A stretch of 64,000 nt of DNA from Mycobacterium szulgai (GTDB taxonomy: Bacteria; Actinomycetota; Actinomycetes; Mycobacteriales; Mycobacteriaceae): the NCBI RefSeq assembly GCF_002116635.1, contig NZ_LQPW01000031.1, positions 124,001 through 188,000 on the forward strand, given 5' to 3'. The position numbers and the translations under genes are program-made. The notes under the pieces are model-generated. The model was not told the DNA's origin, searched no databases, and was given only the letters and a program-made list of their open reading frames with translations. Position 1 is the first letter of the stretch. The number at the start of each line of letters is the position of its first letter. This document shows, in pieces, positions 36,606-46,607 of the stretch.

Positions 36606-36652
36606 CCATTGCTACAGGGGATAGAGCGGCTCAGCGGCCGGCGAGCACAACG

Positions 36653-39469
36653 TCAGGGTGCGCCGGCGCCGCCGCCCCCGCCGCTGCCGCCGGCGCCGCC
36701 GTTGGCGCCGCCGGCGCTCATGCCGGTGTTGCCAGGGGCCCCATCGCTACCGTCGCCGTTTGCGGTGTCGCCGCCGGTGCCGCCCTGGCCTCCGGTCCCG
36801 CCGTGGCCACCGATGCCGTTGTCGCCCGCGCCGTTGCCGCCGCTGCCGCCGGTTCCCCCGGTGCCACCAGTGCCGCCGCTGCCGCCCTGGACGCCATTGG
36901 AGTAGCTGGAGGCGCCGGTGCCGCCCATGCCGCCGGTACCGCCGGCGCCGCCGACGCCATCGAAGTTCCTGGACGCACCGCCGTTGCCGCCGTTGCCGCC
37001 GGCCCCGCCCGGGCCGTTGGTCCCGGGAAAGCCGCTTGTGCTTACCCCGCCCTGGCCACCTTGCCCTCCGGCGCCACCGGCACCCCCTGTCTCGCTACCG
37101 TTGCCGCCGGTGCCGCCACTGCCGCCGTTGCCCCCACCGGTGGGGCCGTTGCTACCCAGCCAGCTCGCCGCGGAGCCGCCGCCGTTGCCGCCGCCGCCGC
37201 CGGCGCCACCTTTACCGGCTGGGCCGAGGCCGGTGCCGCCGGCGCCGCCGTTCCCGCCGGTGCCGGGAGAACCAACAGACAGGTCGCTGCCGCCGTTGCC
37301 GCCGGTCCCGCCGTTGCCGCCGGTGACGTACCCAGCGCCGCCAGCGCCGCCGTTGCCGCCGTTGCCACCGGGAGCGAGGGTCTGGGTGGGAAGAGGGCCA
37401 GTGAAGCCGCCGGAGCCGCCGTCGCCACCGGTTCCGCCGTCGCCACCGGTTCCGCCAAAGCCGGCGGCGTCACCACCGCTACCGCCGGTGCCGCCCGCGC
37501 CGCCACCACTTGGGCCGTTGCCAAACGGTATCGCTGGGCCATAGCCGCCGTTTCCGCCAGTGCCCCCGGTGCCCCCGTTGCCGCTGTTGCCGTTGCTGCC
37601 GCCATTGCCTCCGGTACCGCCGGCTCCGGCGCTGCCGCCATTGCCTCCGTTGCCGCCGCCGCCGCCACCACCGAAGCCCTGCAGTTTGTTGCCGTCGCCG
37701 CCGTTGCCGCCGCTGCCCAGGCCCGTACTGGGGCCGTTGCTGCCACCGTTGCCGCCGTTTCCGCCGTTGCCGCCGGTTCCGCCGATACCGGCATTGCCCC
37801 CGTCGCCACCGGCCCCGGCGTTGCCGCCGTTGCCGCCGTTAGTGCCGTTGTTGTCGCCGCCCGTGATGCCGTTGCCGCCATTGCCGCCGCCGCCGCCGGT
37901 GCCGCCGACACCGCCGCTGCCGTTAGTGCCGCCGGCATCTGTGTTGCCGCCGGCACCGCCTTGCCCGCCTTGCCCGCCAGTCCCGCCGGCCAAGCCGGTG
38001 TCGCCGTTTCCGCCGTTGCCGCCATTACCGCCGCTGCCGCCGGCGCCGCCGGCGCCCGGGGTGCCGCCGCTGCCACCGGAGCCGACGTGACCGCCGGCGC
38101 CGCCGGCGCCGCCGGTCCCGCCGGTCCCACCATCGCTGCCGGGGTTGTGGTTCACGTTCCCGTTGGCGCCGTCGACGCCGGTTCCGCCGGTGCCGCCGGC
38201 ACCGCCCGCGCCGCCGCTGCCATTGGTGCCGCCGACGCCGGCGTTGCCGCCGTCGCCGCCGACGCCGCCCGTTCCGCCGCTGCCGCCGGCTGAGCCGAAC
38301 CCGGCGATGGCGTCGCCGCCGGTGCCGCCGGCACCGCCGGTGCCGCCGCGGCCGCCGGTACCACCGGCATCGGCGTTACCGCCGGCACCGCCTTGCCCAC
38401 CGCTGCCGCCGGCATAGCTGGCATAAGCGGCGCCGCCGGCGCCGCCGGTCCCGCCCGCCCCGCCAATGCCTGCCCGGGCGGCCGAACTGCCGCCGCCGTC
38501 GAGACCGCCTGCTCCGGCGCTGCCGCCTGCCCCGCCGTTTCCGCCGTTTCCGCCGCTGAAGTATCCAGGCAATGGTCCGTCGGCGCCACGGGAGCCGGTG
38601 CCGCCCGAACCGCCGTCGCCGCCAATGCCACCGCTGCCGGTACCAAAACCGTTGCCACCGGATCCTCCGGTCCCGCCTGCCCCGCCGTCCAGGCCGGTGT
38701 GCCCGTCGGCCGCTAGGCCCGTGGAGTCGCCGCCGGCACCGCCGCTGCCGGCGGCCCCGCCGTCGCCGCCAGCGCCATTGACCCCGTTAGCCGTAACACC
38801 GGCGCCGCCGGCACCGCCCTGGCCGCCGAGGCCGCCGGAGCCACCGGTGCCGAACAGCAGCCCTCCTTTACCGCCGGCCCCGCCGTTGCCGCCGCTTCCA
38901 CCGGCCTGCCCCGCATCGCCTGGCGTGCCAACGCCGCCGGCCCCGCCGTTGCCGCCGTGCCCGAACAACCCGGCCGCCCCGCCGTTGCCGCCGTTTTGGC
39001 CGATCCCGCCGGAGCCGCCATTGCCGCCGTTGCCGAACAACCACCCGCCGTCTTGCCCGTTGGCGCCGGTACCGGCGGCACCGTTGGCGCCGTTGCCGAT
39101 CAGCGGGCGTCCGCCGACGACCGCTGCGTACCGCGCATTGAGCTGGGCGAATGGGTCCTGCCCATTTTGCAGCGCGAGCACGAAGTTGTTCAGGCCCTCG
39201 GAAAGCTCGTAGAGGTTCGAACCGAGGGCGACAGTGCGGGCGAACTGTTCGTTGAAGGTTGCCGCAGTGGTGCTGAGGTCTTGGTATTGCTGACCCCAGC
39301 CGCTGAACAACGCCGCGATCTGGGCAGACACTTCGTCGCCGGCCGCGGGCAGCAACTGCGTGGTGGCCGCGGCCGCCGCGAGGTTGGCCACGGAGATGGC
39401 TGAGCCGATGCCGGTGATGTCGGTGGCTGCTGCCGTCATCAGCTGCGGCGAAGCGAAAACGTACGACAA
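36653..39469 (-). CDS. PE_PGRS family protein
   Basis: 938 aa. Residues 1-93 are a PE domain (SYVFASPQLMTAAATDITGIGSAI...) that directs type VII (ESX-5) export. A linker (GRPLIGNGANGAAGTGANGQDGGWLFGNGG) follows, then about 800 residues of GGxGGx PGRS repeats, ending GGGGGAGAP. The start codon is TTG at 39469, preceded by AGGAG at suitable spacing. Such proteins sit on the outer cell surface and may bind calcium through GGXGXD repeats. I recall no PE_PGRS directly beside this tRNA in M. tuberculosis; the repeat region is prone to slippage and assembly error. Confidence 0.93.
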   Translation of the reverse strand: MSYVFASPQLMTAAATDITGIGSAISVANLAAAAATTQLLPAAGDEVSAQIAALFSGWGQQYQDLSTTAATFNEQFARTVALGSNLYELSEGLNNFVLALQNGQDPFAQLNARYAAVVGGRPLIGNGANGAAGTGANGQDGGWLFGNGGNGGSGGIGQNGGNGGAAGLFGHGGNGGAGGVGTPGDAGQAGGSGGNGGAGGKGGLLFGTGGSGGLGGQGGAGGAGVTANGVNGAGGDGGAAGSGGAGGDSTGLAADGHTGLDGGAGGTGGSGGNGFGTGSGGIGGDGGSGGTGSRGADGPLPGYFSGGNGGNGGAGGSAGAGGLDGGGSSAARAGIGGAGGTGGAGGAAYASYAGGSGGQGGAGGNADAGGTGGRGGTGGAGGTGGDAIAGFGSAGGSGGTGGVGGDGGNAGVGGTNGSGGAGGAGGTGGTGVDGANGNVNHNPGSDGGTGGTGGAGGAGGHVGSGGSGGTPGAGGAGGSGGNGGNGGNGDTGLAGGTGGQGGQGGAGGNTDAGGTNGSGGVGGTGGGGGNGGNGITGGDNNGTNGGNGGNAGAGGDGGNAGIGGTGGNGGNGGNGGSNGPSTGLGSGGNGGDGNKLQGFGGGGGGGNGGNGGSAGAGGTGGNGGSNGNSGNGGTGGTGGNGGYGPAIPFGNGPSGGGAGGTGGSGGDAAGFGGTGGDGGTGGDGGSGGFTGPLPTQTLAPGGNGGNGGAGGAGYVTGGNGGTGGNGGSDLSVGSPGTGGNGGAGGTGLGPAGKGGAGGGGGNGGGSAASWLGSNGPTGGGNGGSGGTGGNGSETGGAGGAGGQGGQGGVSTSGFPGTNGPGGAGGNGGNGGASRNFDGVGGAGGTGGMGGTGASSYSNGVQGGSGGTGGTGGTGGSGGNGAGDNGIGGHGGTGGQGGTGGDTANGDGSDGAPGNTGMSAGGANGGAGGSGGGGGAGAP

Positions 39470-39574
39470 CGCAGTTCTCCTGTCTCTGTCGCAATGGCGC
39501 GAAGGTCGACTGATCCTGTGCGCCCCGCGATGAGCAATCGCTGGAGAAAACTTGAACGCGCTGGTGCGCGCGGG

Positions 39575-41023
39575 TCAGATCCGCTGGATCGGCGGATGGT
39601 CAGCCGACCACGGCTGGGCCGACTCCAGTTGCGCCGCAAGGCGAATGAGAACGTCCTCGCGGCCGTAGCCGGCGGCGAGCTGAATGCCGATTGGCAGTCC
39701 CTCGGCATTGCGGTGCAACGGCAGGCTGATCGCCGGCTGACCGCTCATGTTGAACGGGGGAGTGAACGCGGCGAATTGCCCGCCGCGGCGCATCGGCGCC
39801 GTTGGGTGCTGCGGATCGTTCTCGAATTCGCTGAGCAGTAGTGGTGGTTCGGTGAGCGTTGGCGTGAGCAGCACGTCCCAGCCGTCGGCCCACCACTGCT
39901 GCAGTGCCCGCCGGAATGCATAGATGGCGGCCTGGGCTGCCGCGTAGTCGATGGCGCTCAACCGCTGCGCACGCTCGATGAGCACCCAGTTCACCGGCTC
40001 GATGTCGTCGGCGGTCACCTCGCGCCCGAGGGTCTGGCTGTACTCGCGCGCCGCCATCGCCAGCTGGGTGCACCACAGTGCCATGAACTTCTGGGTCAAC
40101 GTGGTGTCGGCGAGAGCTGCCGGCCACGCCGGCTCGACAATGTGACCGAGCCCGTCGAGCAACGCAGCCGCCGCCCGTACCGCCAAAATGCAGTCCTCGT
40201 GCAGGAATTCGCCGCGCGGATGCACGTCGAGGAGTCCGATGCGCAATCGGCCGGGTGCTGCGCCCACCTCGTCGACATACGGTCGCTGCGGCGCCGGCGC
40301 GATGACGCTGTCGCCCACCCCCGGGCCGCGCAGGGCGTCCAGCAGTCCCGCGGTGTCACGCACGGTGCGGCTCACGCACAGCTCCACTCCCAGCCCCGTC
40401 TCGGCGCGCGCGGGCCCGAGCGTGATACGGCCCTGGCTCGGTTTGAGGCCCACCAGCCCGCAGCACGAAGCGGGAATGCGAATGCTGCCGCCGCCGTCCG
40501 AGGCGTTGGCAAACGGGACCATTCCCGCAGCAACGGCCGCGGCGGCGCCGCCGCTGGATCCGCCCGGCGTGCGGTCGGGCGCCCACGGATTGCGGGTCGG
40601 TCCCCAGGCCAGTGGCTGGGTGGTCGGCAGACTGCCCATCTCCGGGCTGTTCGTCCGCCCGGCGATCACCAGCCCGGCCGCCTTGCAGCGGGCCACCAGC
40701 GTCGTGTCGGTGGTATCGATCTTGCCCGCCGCCTTCAACGCGGCATTGCCGTTGGACAGCGTCTGCCCGGCGAAGCTGGTGTAGAGGTCCTTGAGCAGAA
40801 AGGGCACGCCGCGGAATGGGCCGGCGGGCAGACCGGGGTCCGCCGCGATTTCGCGGGCGTGCTCGAACCATTCGATGACCACGGCATTCAACGCGGGGTT
40901 GGCCTGCTCAATCCGGTAGATCGCCGCCTCCAGCAATTCGCTGGCGGTGACCTGGCCGGTGGCGACCAGTCGCGCCTGATCCGTGGCGTCCAGCCACCGG
41001 GTCTGCTCGGCGAGTTCAGTCAT
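39575..41023 (-). CDS. Amidase (amidase-signature family)
   Basis: 482-aa amidase. The Ser-cisSer-Lys triad is visible: Lys78 in [10 protein letters not shown], Ser156 in RTPGGSSGG and Ser180 in [21 protein letters not shown], with the normal spacings (78 and 24). C-terminal [17 protein letters not shown] is also diagnostic. ATG at 41023 ([19 protein letters not shown]) chosen because residues upstream belong to no family. It follows an SDR by 8 bp on the same strand, probably as one operon. Substrate unknown. Confidence 0.9.
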   Translation of the reverse strand: MTELAEQTRWLDATDQARLVATGQVTASELLEAAIYRIEQANPALNAVVIEWFEHAREIAADPGLPAGPFRGVPFLLKDLYTSFAGQTLSNGNAALKAAGKIDTTDTTLVARCKAAGLVIAGRTNSPEMGSLPTTQPLAWGPTRNPWAPDRTPGGSSGGAAAAVAAGMVPFANASDGGGSIRIPASCCGLVGLKPSQGRITLGPARAETGLGVELCVSRTVRDTAGLLDALRGPGVGDSVIAPAPQRPYVDEVGAAPGRLRIGLLDVHPRGEFLHEDCILAVRAAAALLDGLGHIVEPAWPAALADTTLTQKFMALWCTQLAMAAREYSQTLGREVTADDIEPVNWVLIERAQRLSAIDYAAAQAAIYAFRRALQQWWADGWDVLLTPTLTEPPLLLSEFENDPQHPTAPMRRGGQFAAFTPPFNMSGQPAISLPLHRNAEGLPIGIQLAAGYGREDVLIRLAAQLESAQPWSADHPPIQRI

Positions 41024-41031
41024 GGTTCGCC

Positions 41032-41835
41032 TCAGTGGATTCGGGCGCTGCCGCCCAAGCCGATCTCCAGCACACTGCCGGTGATGACGCCCGGGTCTGC
41101 GACCAGGTAGAGCACTCCGCGACTGACGTCCTCGGGTTGCAGCCACGGTTTCGGTATCGGGTTGGCCTTCATCATCCGGCGGACCAGATCGTCGGGAACA
41201 TCGTCACCGCCCGGCGGCTGCACCATCGGCGTCTGCGTCGTGGTCGGGCAGACCACGTTGACCGTGATGCCCTCTTTGGCGACTTCCAGGGCGACGGACT
41301 TGGCCAGCCCGATCACCCCCCACTTCGTGGCGTTGTAGGCAGCGAGCTCGGGGATGCCCATGCGGCCCCCCATCGACGAAGTGACCACGATCCGGCCGTA
41401 CTGTTGCCGCCGCATCACCGGTATGGCCGCGCGCAGGGTATGAAACGCACCGGTCAGGTTGGTGTCGACCAGTTGCTGCCAAACTCGGTCGCTGACCCCT
41501 TCCAGTGGTCCGGTGCTGACGATGCCGGCGTTGGCCACCACGATGTCGAGCCTGCCGAGATCCTTGACCGTTTGTTCGACCGCTGCGTCAACCTGAGCCG
41601 AGTCGCGCACGTCAACCGCGATCGGCACGCAGCGCCTGCCCAGCTCCGCGACGAGTTTGGCGGTGTCGTGCAGGTCGTCCTCGGTGCCCAGTGGGTAGGT
41701 CAGGTCCGACATGGGGCCCGGCGCATCGGCGGCGACGATATCCGCGCCCTCGGCGGCCAGAGCCAGCGCATGCGCGCGCCCCTGGCCGCGCGCCCCCCCG
41801 GTGATCAACGCGACCCGTCCATCCAAGGCACCCAC
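41032..41835 (-). CDS. Mycofactocin-type short-chain dehydrogenase
   Basis: 267-aa SDR. Cofactor motif ITGGARGQGRAHALALAAEGADIVA, then an insertion (TYPLGTEDDLHDTAKLVAELGRR) that marks the mycofactocin-coupled SDR family (TIGR03971). These hold NAD(H) tightly and pass electrons to mycofactocin. Catalytic YNATK is present, and VLEIGLGGSARIH at the end. GTG at 41835; TAACGT lies 8 nt upstream. No mycofactocin biosynthesis gene is in the window. Likely oxidises an alcohol whose product the neighbouring amidase or BVMO could process; this is inference. Confidence 0.85.
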   Translation of the reverse strand: MGALDGRVALITGGARGQGRAHALALAAEGADIVAADAPGPMSDLTYPLGTEDDLHDTAKLVAELGRRCVPIAVDVRDSAQVDAAVEQTVKDLGRLDIVVANAGIVSTGPLEGVSDRVWQQLVDTNLTGAFHTLRAAIPVMRRQQYGRIVVTSSMGGRMGIPELAAYNATKWGVIGLAKSVALEVAKEGITVNVVCPTTTQTPMVQPPGGDDVPDDLVRRMMKANPIPKPWLQPEDVSRGVLYLVADPGVITGSVLEIGLGGSARIH

Positions 41836-42073
41836 AGACCGCTACGTTAGGACACGCGAATACCACGATCGACGCCGGCGCCGCCAGTGTGGCGGTGAAC
41901 TTCTCGCCCTTCGCGATTTCTATGCGACACACGTCAGTACCGCGTCGATCCTGCCGCTATGACGCGGGCAAACAGCGCATCACCGCGGGCATGCCTAACC
42001 GACCCCGCTGCGCACGCTTTCGCCGATCGCAAAGCGCGGGTGCAGTACGGTTCGCAGTGAGGAAGGGGTGTGC

Positions 42074-43738
42074 ATGGACGACGGCGTGCAGGCCACAATG
42101 CGTTCCCTGGATGAAGCTTTCCCGGCCGTCGCGACCCGCGACGCCATAGTGATCGGCGCGGGGTTCGCCGGGCTCTACGCCGTGCACCGGGCGGTCGAGG
42201 CGGGTTTTTCGGTGCTCGGTATCGAGGCCGCGCCCGGGGTGGGCGGCACGTGGTATTGGAACCGGTATCCCGGCGCGCGCTGCGACGTCGAAAGTGTCGA
42301 CTACTCCTACTCTTTCGACGAGGAGCTACAGGCGGCCTGGACGTGGACGGAGCGGTTCGCGGCGCAACCCGAGATCCTGGCGTACCTGGAGCATGTCGCG
42401 GATCGGTTCGACCTGCGACGTCACTACCGGTTCGGCACCGAGGTGGTCGGGGCGCGCTTCGACGAGGCCCGCGGGGAATGGGTGGTGGACGCGTCGTCCG
42501 GCGACACTTTCCGGGCGCGCTTCCTGCTCTGTGCCACCGGGTGTCTGTCGAGGCTGAACCGCCCCGATATTCCCGGCATGTCCGACTACACCGGCCAGGT
42601 GTACTTCACCGCGGCCTGGCCCCGCGACGATCCGGACTTGCGGGACAAGCGAATTGGGGTCATCGGCACTGGGTCCTCGGGCATCCAGATCATTCCGATC
42701 CTTGCCGCGCAAGCCAAGTCGCTGGTGGTGCTCCAGCGGTCTCCGAATTACACCATCCCGATGCCCAATCACCCGTGGTCGCAAGAGGATCTGCAACGGA
42801 TCCGGCAGGAATATCCCGAGCGACGGCGGCGCTCGGCATATGCGGCGTCCGGAACACCGCACGGCACGTATCACCAGAACGCGGTCGACACCGATCCCGC
42901 GGAACGCGATGAGGCGCTGTGGCGGCGCTGGCGCGAGGGGGGTGTGTTGTTCGCCAAAACCTTTCCCGACCAGACCAGTGATTTGGCCGCCAACGACATC
43001 GCACGCCGGTTCGCCGAGGACCGCATCCGCGAGATCGTGACCGACCCCGCGGTGGCCGCGGATTTGATACCGGTCGACCATCCGATCGGGACCAAGCGCA
43101 TCTGCACCGACGCCGGCTACTACGCGACGTTCAACCGGGAAAACGTGCGGCTGGTGAACCTGCGCCGCGAGCCCATCGAAGCCATTACCGCCGACGGGGT
43201 GCGCACCAGCACGGCCACCTACCGCTGCGAAGTACTAGTGCTGGCAACCGGTTTCGACGCGTTGACGGGCGCGCTGACCAGAATCGACCCGGTTGGCCGC
43301 GGCGGTCAGCGACTGACCGATATCTGGGCCGAGGGGCCGCTCACCTTCCTCGGCGTGATGGTGCCGGGCTTGCCGAACCTGTTCAGCTTCAGCGGCCCGG
43401 GCAGCCCGTCGGTGCTGGCCAACATGGTGTTGCACGCCGAGGTGCAGGTGGACTGGGCGGTCCAGCTGCTGCGGGCGGCACGAGCAGGCGGTATCACCGA
43501 AGTCGAGCCGCACCGTGACGCCGCCGTCGAGTGGACCGCGCGTGTTGCGCAGGCGGCCGAGCGGACGCTGTTTCCCAAGGCGCAATCGTCGTGGTACTTG
43601 GGCGCCAACATCGAAGGAAAGAAGCGGATCTTCATGCCCTATGCCGGAGGTTTCGGTGCCTACCGAAAGTTCTGCGACGACGTCGCGCGCCGCGACTATG
43701 CCGGGCTGGTGCTGACCACCGCCGGAAACGCCCGGTAG
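42074..43738 (+). CDS. Cyclohexanone-monooxygenase-like flavoprotein with altered fingerprint
   Basis: 554 aa. FAD motif AIVIGAGFAGLYAVHRA, GGTWYWNRYPGARCDVESVDYSYSF and NADPH motif GVIGTGSSGIQIIPILA fit the CHMO-type Baeyer-Villiger monooxygenases. Also present are KTFPDQTSD and GTKRICTDAGYYATFNRENVRLV. The fingerprint reads YTGQVYFTAAWP: the conserved His of FxGxxxHxxxW(P/D) is Phe. The start is the ATG at 42074, preceded by GGAAGGGG; a GTG two codons earlier is too close to that site. It is divergent from the SDR/amidase pair. Confidence 0.87.
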   Translation: MDDGVQATMRSLDEAFPAVATRDAIVIGAGFAGLYAVHRAVEAGFSVLGIEAAPGVGGTWYWNRYPGARCDVESVDYSYSFDEELQAAWTWTERFAAQPEILAYLEHVADRFDLRRHYRFGTEVVGARFDEARGEWVVDASSGDTFRARFLLCATGCLSRLNRPDIPGMSDYTGQVYFTAAWPRDDPDLRDKRIGVIGTGSSGIQIIPILAAQAKSLVVLQRSPNYTIPMPNHPWSQEDLQRIRQEYPERRRRSAYAASGTPHGTYHQNAVDTDPAERDEALWRRWREGGVLFAKTFPDQTSDLAANDIARRFAEDRIREIVTDPAVAADLIPVDHPIGTKRICTDAGYYATFNRENVRLVNLRREPIEAITADGVRTSTATYRCEVLVLATGFDALTGALTRIDPVGRGGQRLTDIWAEGPLTFLGVMVPGLPNLFSFSGPGSPSVLANMVLHAEVQVDWAVQLLRAARAGGITEVEPHRDAAVEWTARVAQAAERTLFPKAQSSWYLGANIEGKKRIFMPYAGGFGAYRKFCDDVARRDYAGLVLTTAGNAR

Positions 43739-44155
43739 GCAAGTCCTCAACGCCGCCGGCGGACGCAGACACCTCGTACGCACCAAATGAACCCGCGGCG
43801 ATGCATAGGCGTCGTGACCCGAGGCGGCTGCCGGCATCCGTCGTCCTGGCTGGGCGCGGAGCCTTCGCCGTCGCCGAGGTATTGGGCCGGCGCCGGCAAC
43901 GGCGGATCTGCGTGGGCCACCGGAGACGCCGGTCACCCCGACCAGCATCTTGAGCACACAGCCGATCGTCTCGGATGTGCGCATCGCCACGTTCGGGGTG
44001 CGATAACGATTTGATCTGCACATGGTGCTGCGATGCACGGTTGATTAACGTCGCCGTCGCAGGTGCGAACATCACCTAGCGACAGCGGGGATCTCACCGC
44101 CACCCCCTCGAGATGAGATCCCCGCTGCACTTCCCGCGATGCACCCGACGGCCAC
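43739..44155. other. 417-bp non-coding gap with one strong hairpin
   Basis: No protein-coding signal that I recognise between the convergent BVMO and lipoprotein genes; reading frames here are short and Arg-rich, typical of non-coding GC-rich DNA. The only clear structure is the inverted repeat at 44084-44126. Confidence 0.55.
44084..44126. terminator. Perfect 13-bp stem-loop downstream of the lipoprotein gene
   Basis: agcggggatctca (44084-44096) and tgagatccccgct (44114-44126) are perfect inverted copies with a 17-nt loop. It lies 30 bp past the stop of the minus-strand lipoprotein gene and 345 bp past the plus-strand BVMO gene. It therefore most likely ends the lipoprotein transcript; no U-tract follows. 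Confidence 0.65.
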
Positions 44156-45490
44156 TTAGAACCACGGCCCTGGATAGTGGCCGTCCTCGTCGCGCACCAA
44201 CAGGATTTCCCGGCATTCTCCACCCGAGGATGCCGACGTCTCACCCCGACAAACCAGCGTCCAACCCGATATCCGCCCGAACGGTCGCACGGCCCAGCTC
44301 GAGGTGACTGGTTCGGTCGCAGGCAACGCGATCGCCGAGAACTTGCCGGCAGCGTTGGTGATGTAGAGGTGGCCGTCGAAGTACGCCAGTTTGGCGATCG
44401 ACGATTTGTTGACCTCGTCGCGATTCTTCAGGAAATCCCAGTGCTGGGTCCGCAAATTCCAGACACCGAAACCGAACTGTGAAGTCGGGGAAGCATGACC
44501 GTCGATGAACAATTGCCCGTCGGCCAGCGTCGTCGTCAGTCCGGCGCCGGAAACCCGTTCGGAGTCACCGATTTTGACGATCGTTCGGGCGTTCAGGTCG
44601 AAAAACGTCGTCGACAGGACAGAGCCGTCCGAGCGGGTTATCTGCACCAGCCGCTCAGGTCCGTCGAACAGTTCGCCATCCACCGTCAGCACGTCGTTGT
44701 CCTGATAAATGGGCTCGCCCGTCGGCAGCCGCAGCTGGACACCCGATGTCCGGCCGGCCTCGGTGTTGCGCTGCAACGAAAGAACGTCCTGCCAGGCTCG
44801 GGCGGGCTGCGGATCGTCCCACATGGCCGACAGATCGGCATTCGAAAGCATCACGGTCCGGGGCGGTTTCAGGCTGTGCCCATCGGAAAAGGCGTTCGTC
44901 CAGGCCACCCCGGACGTGGTGCCGGCCAGCCCCCAGTTCTTGGCCGTGGTCAGTTGCAGGTCCGGCGCCGGCGGCGGTAGCTCGCGCGTTGCCGACGGCC
45001 GGCTCGATCCGAGATCGAACACGTATGCCGTTGCTACGGTCGTTTCGGGTTGCAGCGGCTGTGCGTGGCGCGCCGTCGCCACCAGATACGCAACCTTCGG
45101 TTCGGCCGCCGTGCCCGAAAGCGCGCACGCGGCACCTAGTACGTCAACGCCGGCGCCCACCGCCGGTATGGCAGGTGTTACCAGTTGTCCGGTTTTCGTG
45201 TCGAATACCTTGGGTCGGATCTTGTCCAGTGCTGTCTTGCCGAGGGTGAAGTCGTCGGGGCATCCGTAGTAGACCGTTCCGCCGTAGCTCTTCCAATCTT
45301 TGGCCAGAACGCTGGCGCGCCCGGGCGGCGGCGGCGCGACCGGACTGACGGCCGGTTTCGCAGTGGAGGGAACCGGGGCGGCGGCAGGCGGGGCGGCCGG
45401 CCCGGAACACGAAGAAACCCCCAGGCACACGGCCGCCGCGAACGCCGCGACTCCGCGCCGGGACACAGGTATCCCCGATAGCAGACTCAT
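44156..45490 (-). CDS. Putative lipoprotein with beta-propeller-like body
   Basis: 444 aa from the ATG at 45490 (MSLLSGIPVSRRGVAAF). Signal sequence with lipobox VSSC at about residues 25-28, then a Pro/Ala-rich tether. The body has repeated hydrophobic strands with DG turns (TVDGELFDGPERLVQITRSDGSVLSTTFFDL, LADGQLFIDGHA, AYFDGHLYITNAAGKFSAIAL), suggesting a beta-propeller or sandwich. Paired Cys (YYGCPDD, LGAACALS, LVCRGE, GECRE) probably form disulfides outside the cell. I do not recognise a named family. It is divergent from the LigD-like gene by 100 bp. Confidence 0.75.
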   Translation of the reverse strand: MSLLSGIPVSRRGVAAFAAAVCLGVSSCSGPAAPPAAAPVPSTAKPAVSPVAPPPPGRASVLAKDWKSYGGTVYYGCPDDFTLGKTALDKIRPKVFDTKTGQLVTPAIPAVGAGVDVLGAACALSGTAAEPKVAYLVATARHAQPLQPETTVATAYVFDLGSSRPSATRELPPPAPDLQLTTAKNWGLAGTTSGVAWTNAFSDGHSLKPPRTVMLSNADLSAMWDDPQPARAWQDVLSLQRNTEAGRTSGVQLRLPTGEPIYQDNDVLTVDGELFDGPERLVQITRSDGSVLSTTFFDLNARTIVKIGDSERVSGAGLTTTLADGQLFIDGHASPTSQFGFGVWNLRTQHWDFLKNRDEVNKSSIAKLAYFDGHLYITNAAGKFSAIALPATEPVTSSWAVRPFGRISGWTLVCRGETSASSGGECREILLVRDEDGHYPGPWF

Positions 45491-45590
45491 TAGCGAATTC
45501 CCCCCGCTAAGTCCTCTCCCGACCGAGCCTAAGGCGGCTGGCGGCATCTCGCGACTCGAGCGAGCCTCCCGGCCCGCTTAGGGTGGACAG

Positions 45591-46553
45591 ATGAGCGCCG
45601 GCGAACAGCGCGCGGGGGTCGACCTGACGAACCTCGATCAGCCGCTGAGTCCGGATGCCGCGGCCACCAAGCGCGATCTGGTCGACTACCTGGATGCGGT
45701 GGCCGACGCGATGTTGCCCGGCCTGGCCGGTCGGCCGCTAACCGTGCTGAGGGTGCTGCGCGGGCGGGCACCGTTCATGCAGAAGAATGTGCCGAAATAC
45801 ACCCCGGATTGGGTGCGCACTGTTGCGATATGGGCAGAGGCGTCCCACCGCGAGGTGCATTACCCCATCTGCGACGACAGACGCACGCTGCTCTGGCTGG
45901 CCAATCAGCGCGCCGTCGAGTATCACCCGACACTGGGCCTGGCCGACAACATCTACCGGCCCACCCATCTCGTACTCGACCTCGACCCGCCCGCCGGCGG
46001 CGACTTCGCCGCGGTGGTCAACGTCGCATATCTGGTCCGGCAGGCGCTGGCGGACTGCGGTCTTGCCGGCGCGGTGAAAACCAGTGGCGCCAAGGGAATT
46101 CACATCTTTGTGCCGGTCGACGACCACGCGCCGGTGGACGACGTCGCGGCGGCCACCCGCGCGCTGGCAGCTCGTGCGGAAAAACTCGATCCTTCCTTGG
46201 CGACAACGGCTTTCATCGTGGAGGACCGCGCGGGCAAGGTGTTCGTCGACTCCACCCGCGCCGGCGGCGCGACCGTCGCGGCCGCCTATAGCCCCCGCTT
46301 GCGCCCCGGCACACCGGTGTCGTTTCCCGTCGACTGGTCAGAGCTGGACCGCATCAACCCCGCCGACTTCACCGTGCACACCGCCATCCATGCGCTGTGC
46401 GGACGCGACCCGTGGGCCGAATCGATGCCCGAACCTCAATGTCTGCCAAGCGATCTCATCGAACACGGACGAACCATCCCCGTCGCCCGGGTGGCGGCCA
46501 TGCACGAAGGGAAGCGACGTGCCCGGGCGCGACGCGCCAACGACCACCCGTGA
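45591..46553 (+). CDS. LigD-type polymerase/primase domain protein (stand-alone PolDom)
   Basis: 320-aa archaeo-eukaryotic primase of the LigD polymerase-domain family, which adds ribo- and deoxynucleotides at DNA ends during repair. Metal-binding Asp pair in HLVLDLDPPAGGDF (about 129-134) and third Asp in KVFVDSTRAGG (about 219), with KTSGAKGIHIFVPVD between, are diagnostic. There is no ligase or nuclease domain, as in other stand-alone mycobacterial homologues. TAGGGT at 45579-45584 lies 6 nt before the ATG, a canonical leaderless promoter. Confidence 0.9.
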   Translation: MSAGEQRAGVDLTNLDQPLSPDAAATKRDLVDYLDAVADAMLPGLAGRPLTVLRVLRGRAPFMQKNVPKYTPDWVRTVAIWAEASHREVHYPICDDRRTLLWLANQRAVEYHPTLGLADNIYRPTHLVLDLDPPAGGDFAAVVNVAYLVRQALADCGLAGAVKTSGAKGIHIFVPVDDHAPVDDVAAATRALAARAEKLDPSLATTAFIVEDRAGKVFVDSTRAGGATVAAAYSPRLRPGTPVSFPVDWSELDRINPADFTVHTAIHALCGRDPWAESMPEPQCLPSDLIEHGRTIPVARVAAMHEGKRRARARRANDHP

Positions 46554-46607
46554 GAATGACCAGTCCCGCGATATGCTGCCGTCGAAACCGTGTGAGGGGA
46601 GATCGAG

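Noticed and set aside
36606..36652. A tRNA-derived attachment site or integrase remnant next to tRNA-Tyr
   Set aside because: Only 47 bp separate the tRNA from the PE_PGRS stop; no integrase fragment or second copy of the tRNA end was seen in the window.
36653..38950. Regular short repeats resembling a CRISPR array
   Set aside because: Period of 9 bases or multiples encoding GGX; no constant repeat with unique spacers and no cas genes.
36803..39212. Long plus-strand open frames opposite the PE_PGRS gene (Ala-, Pro- or Arg-rich)
   Set aside because: They are the complement of GGX-coding repeats, which contain almost no stop codons in any frame; no start signals or family motifs.
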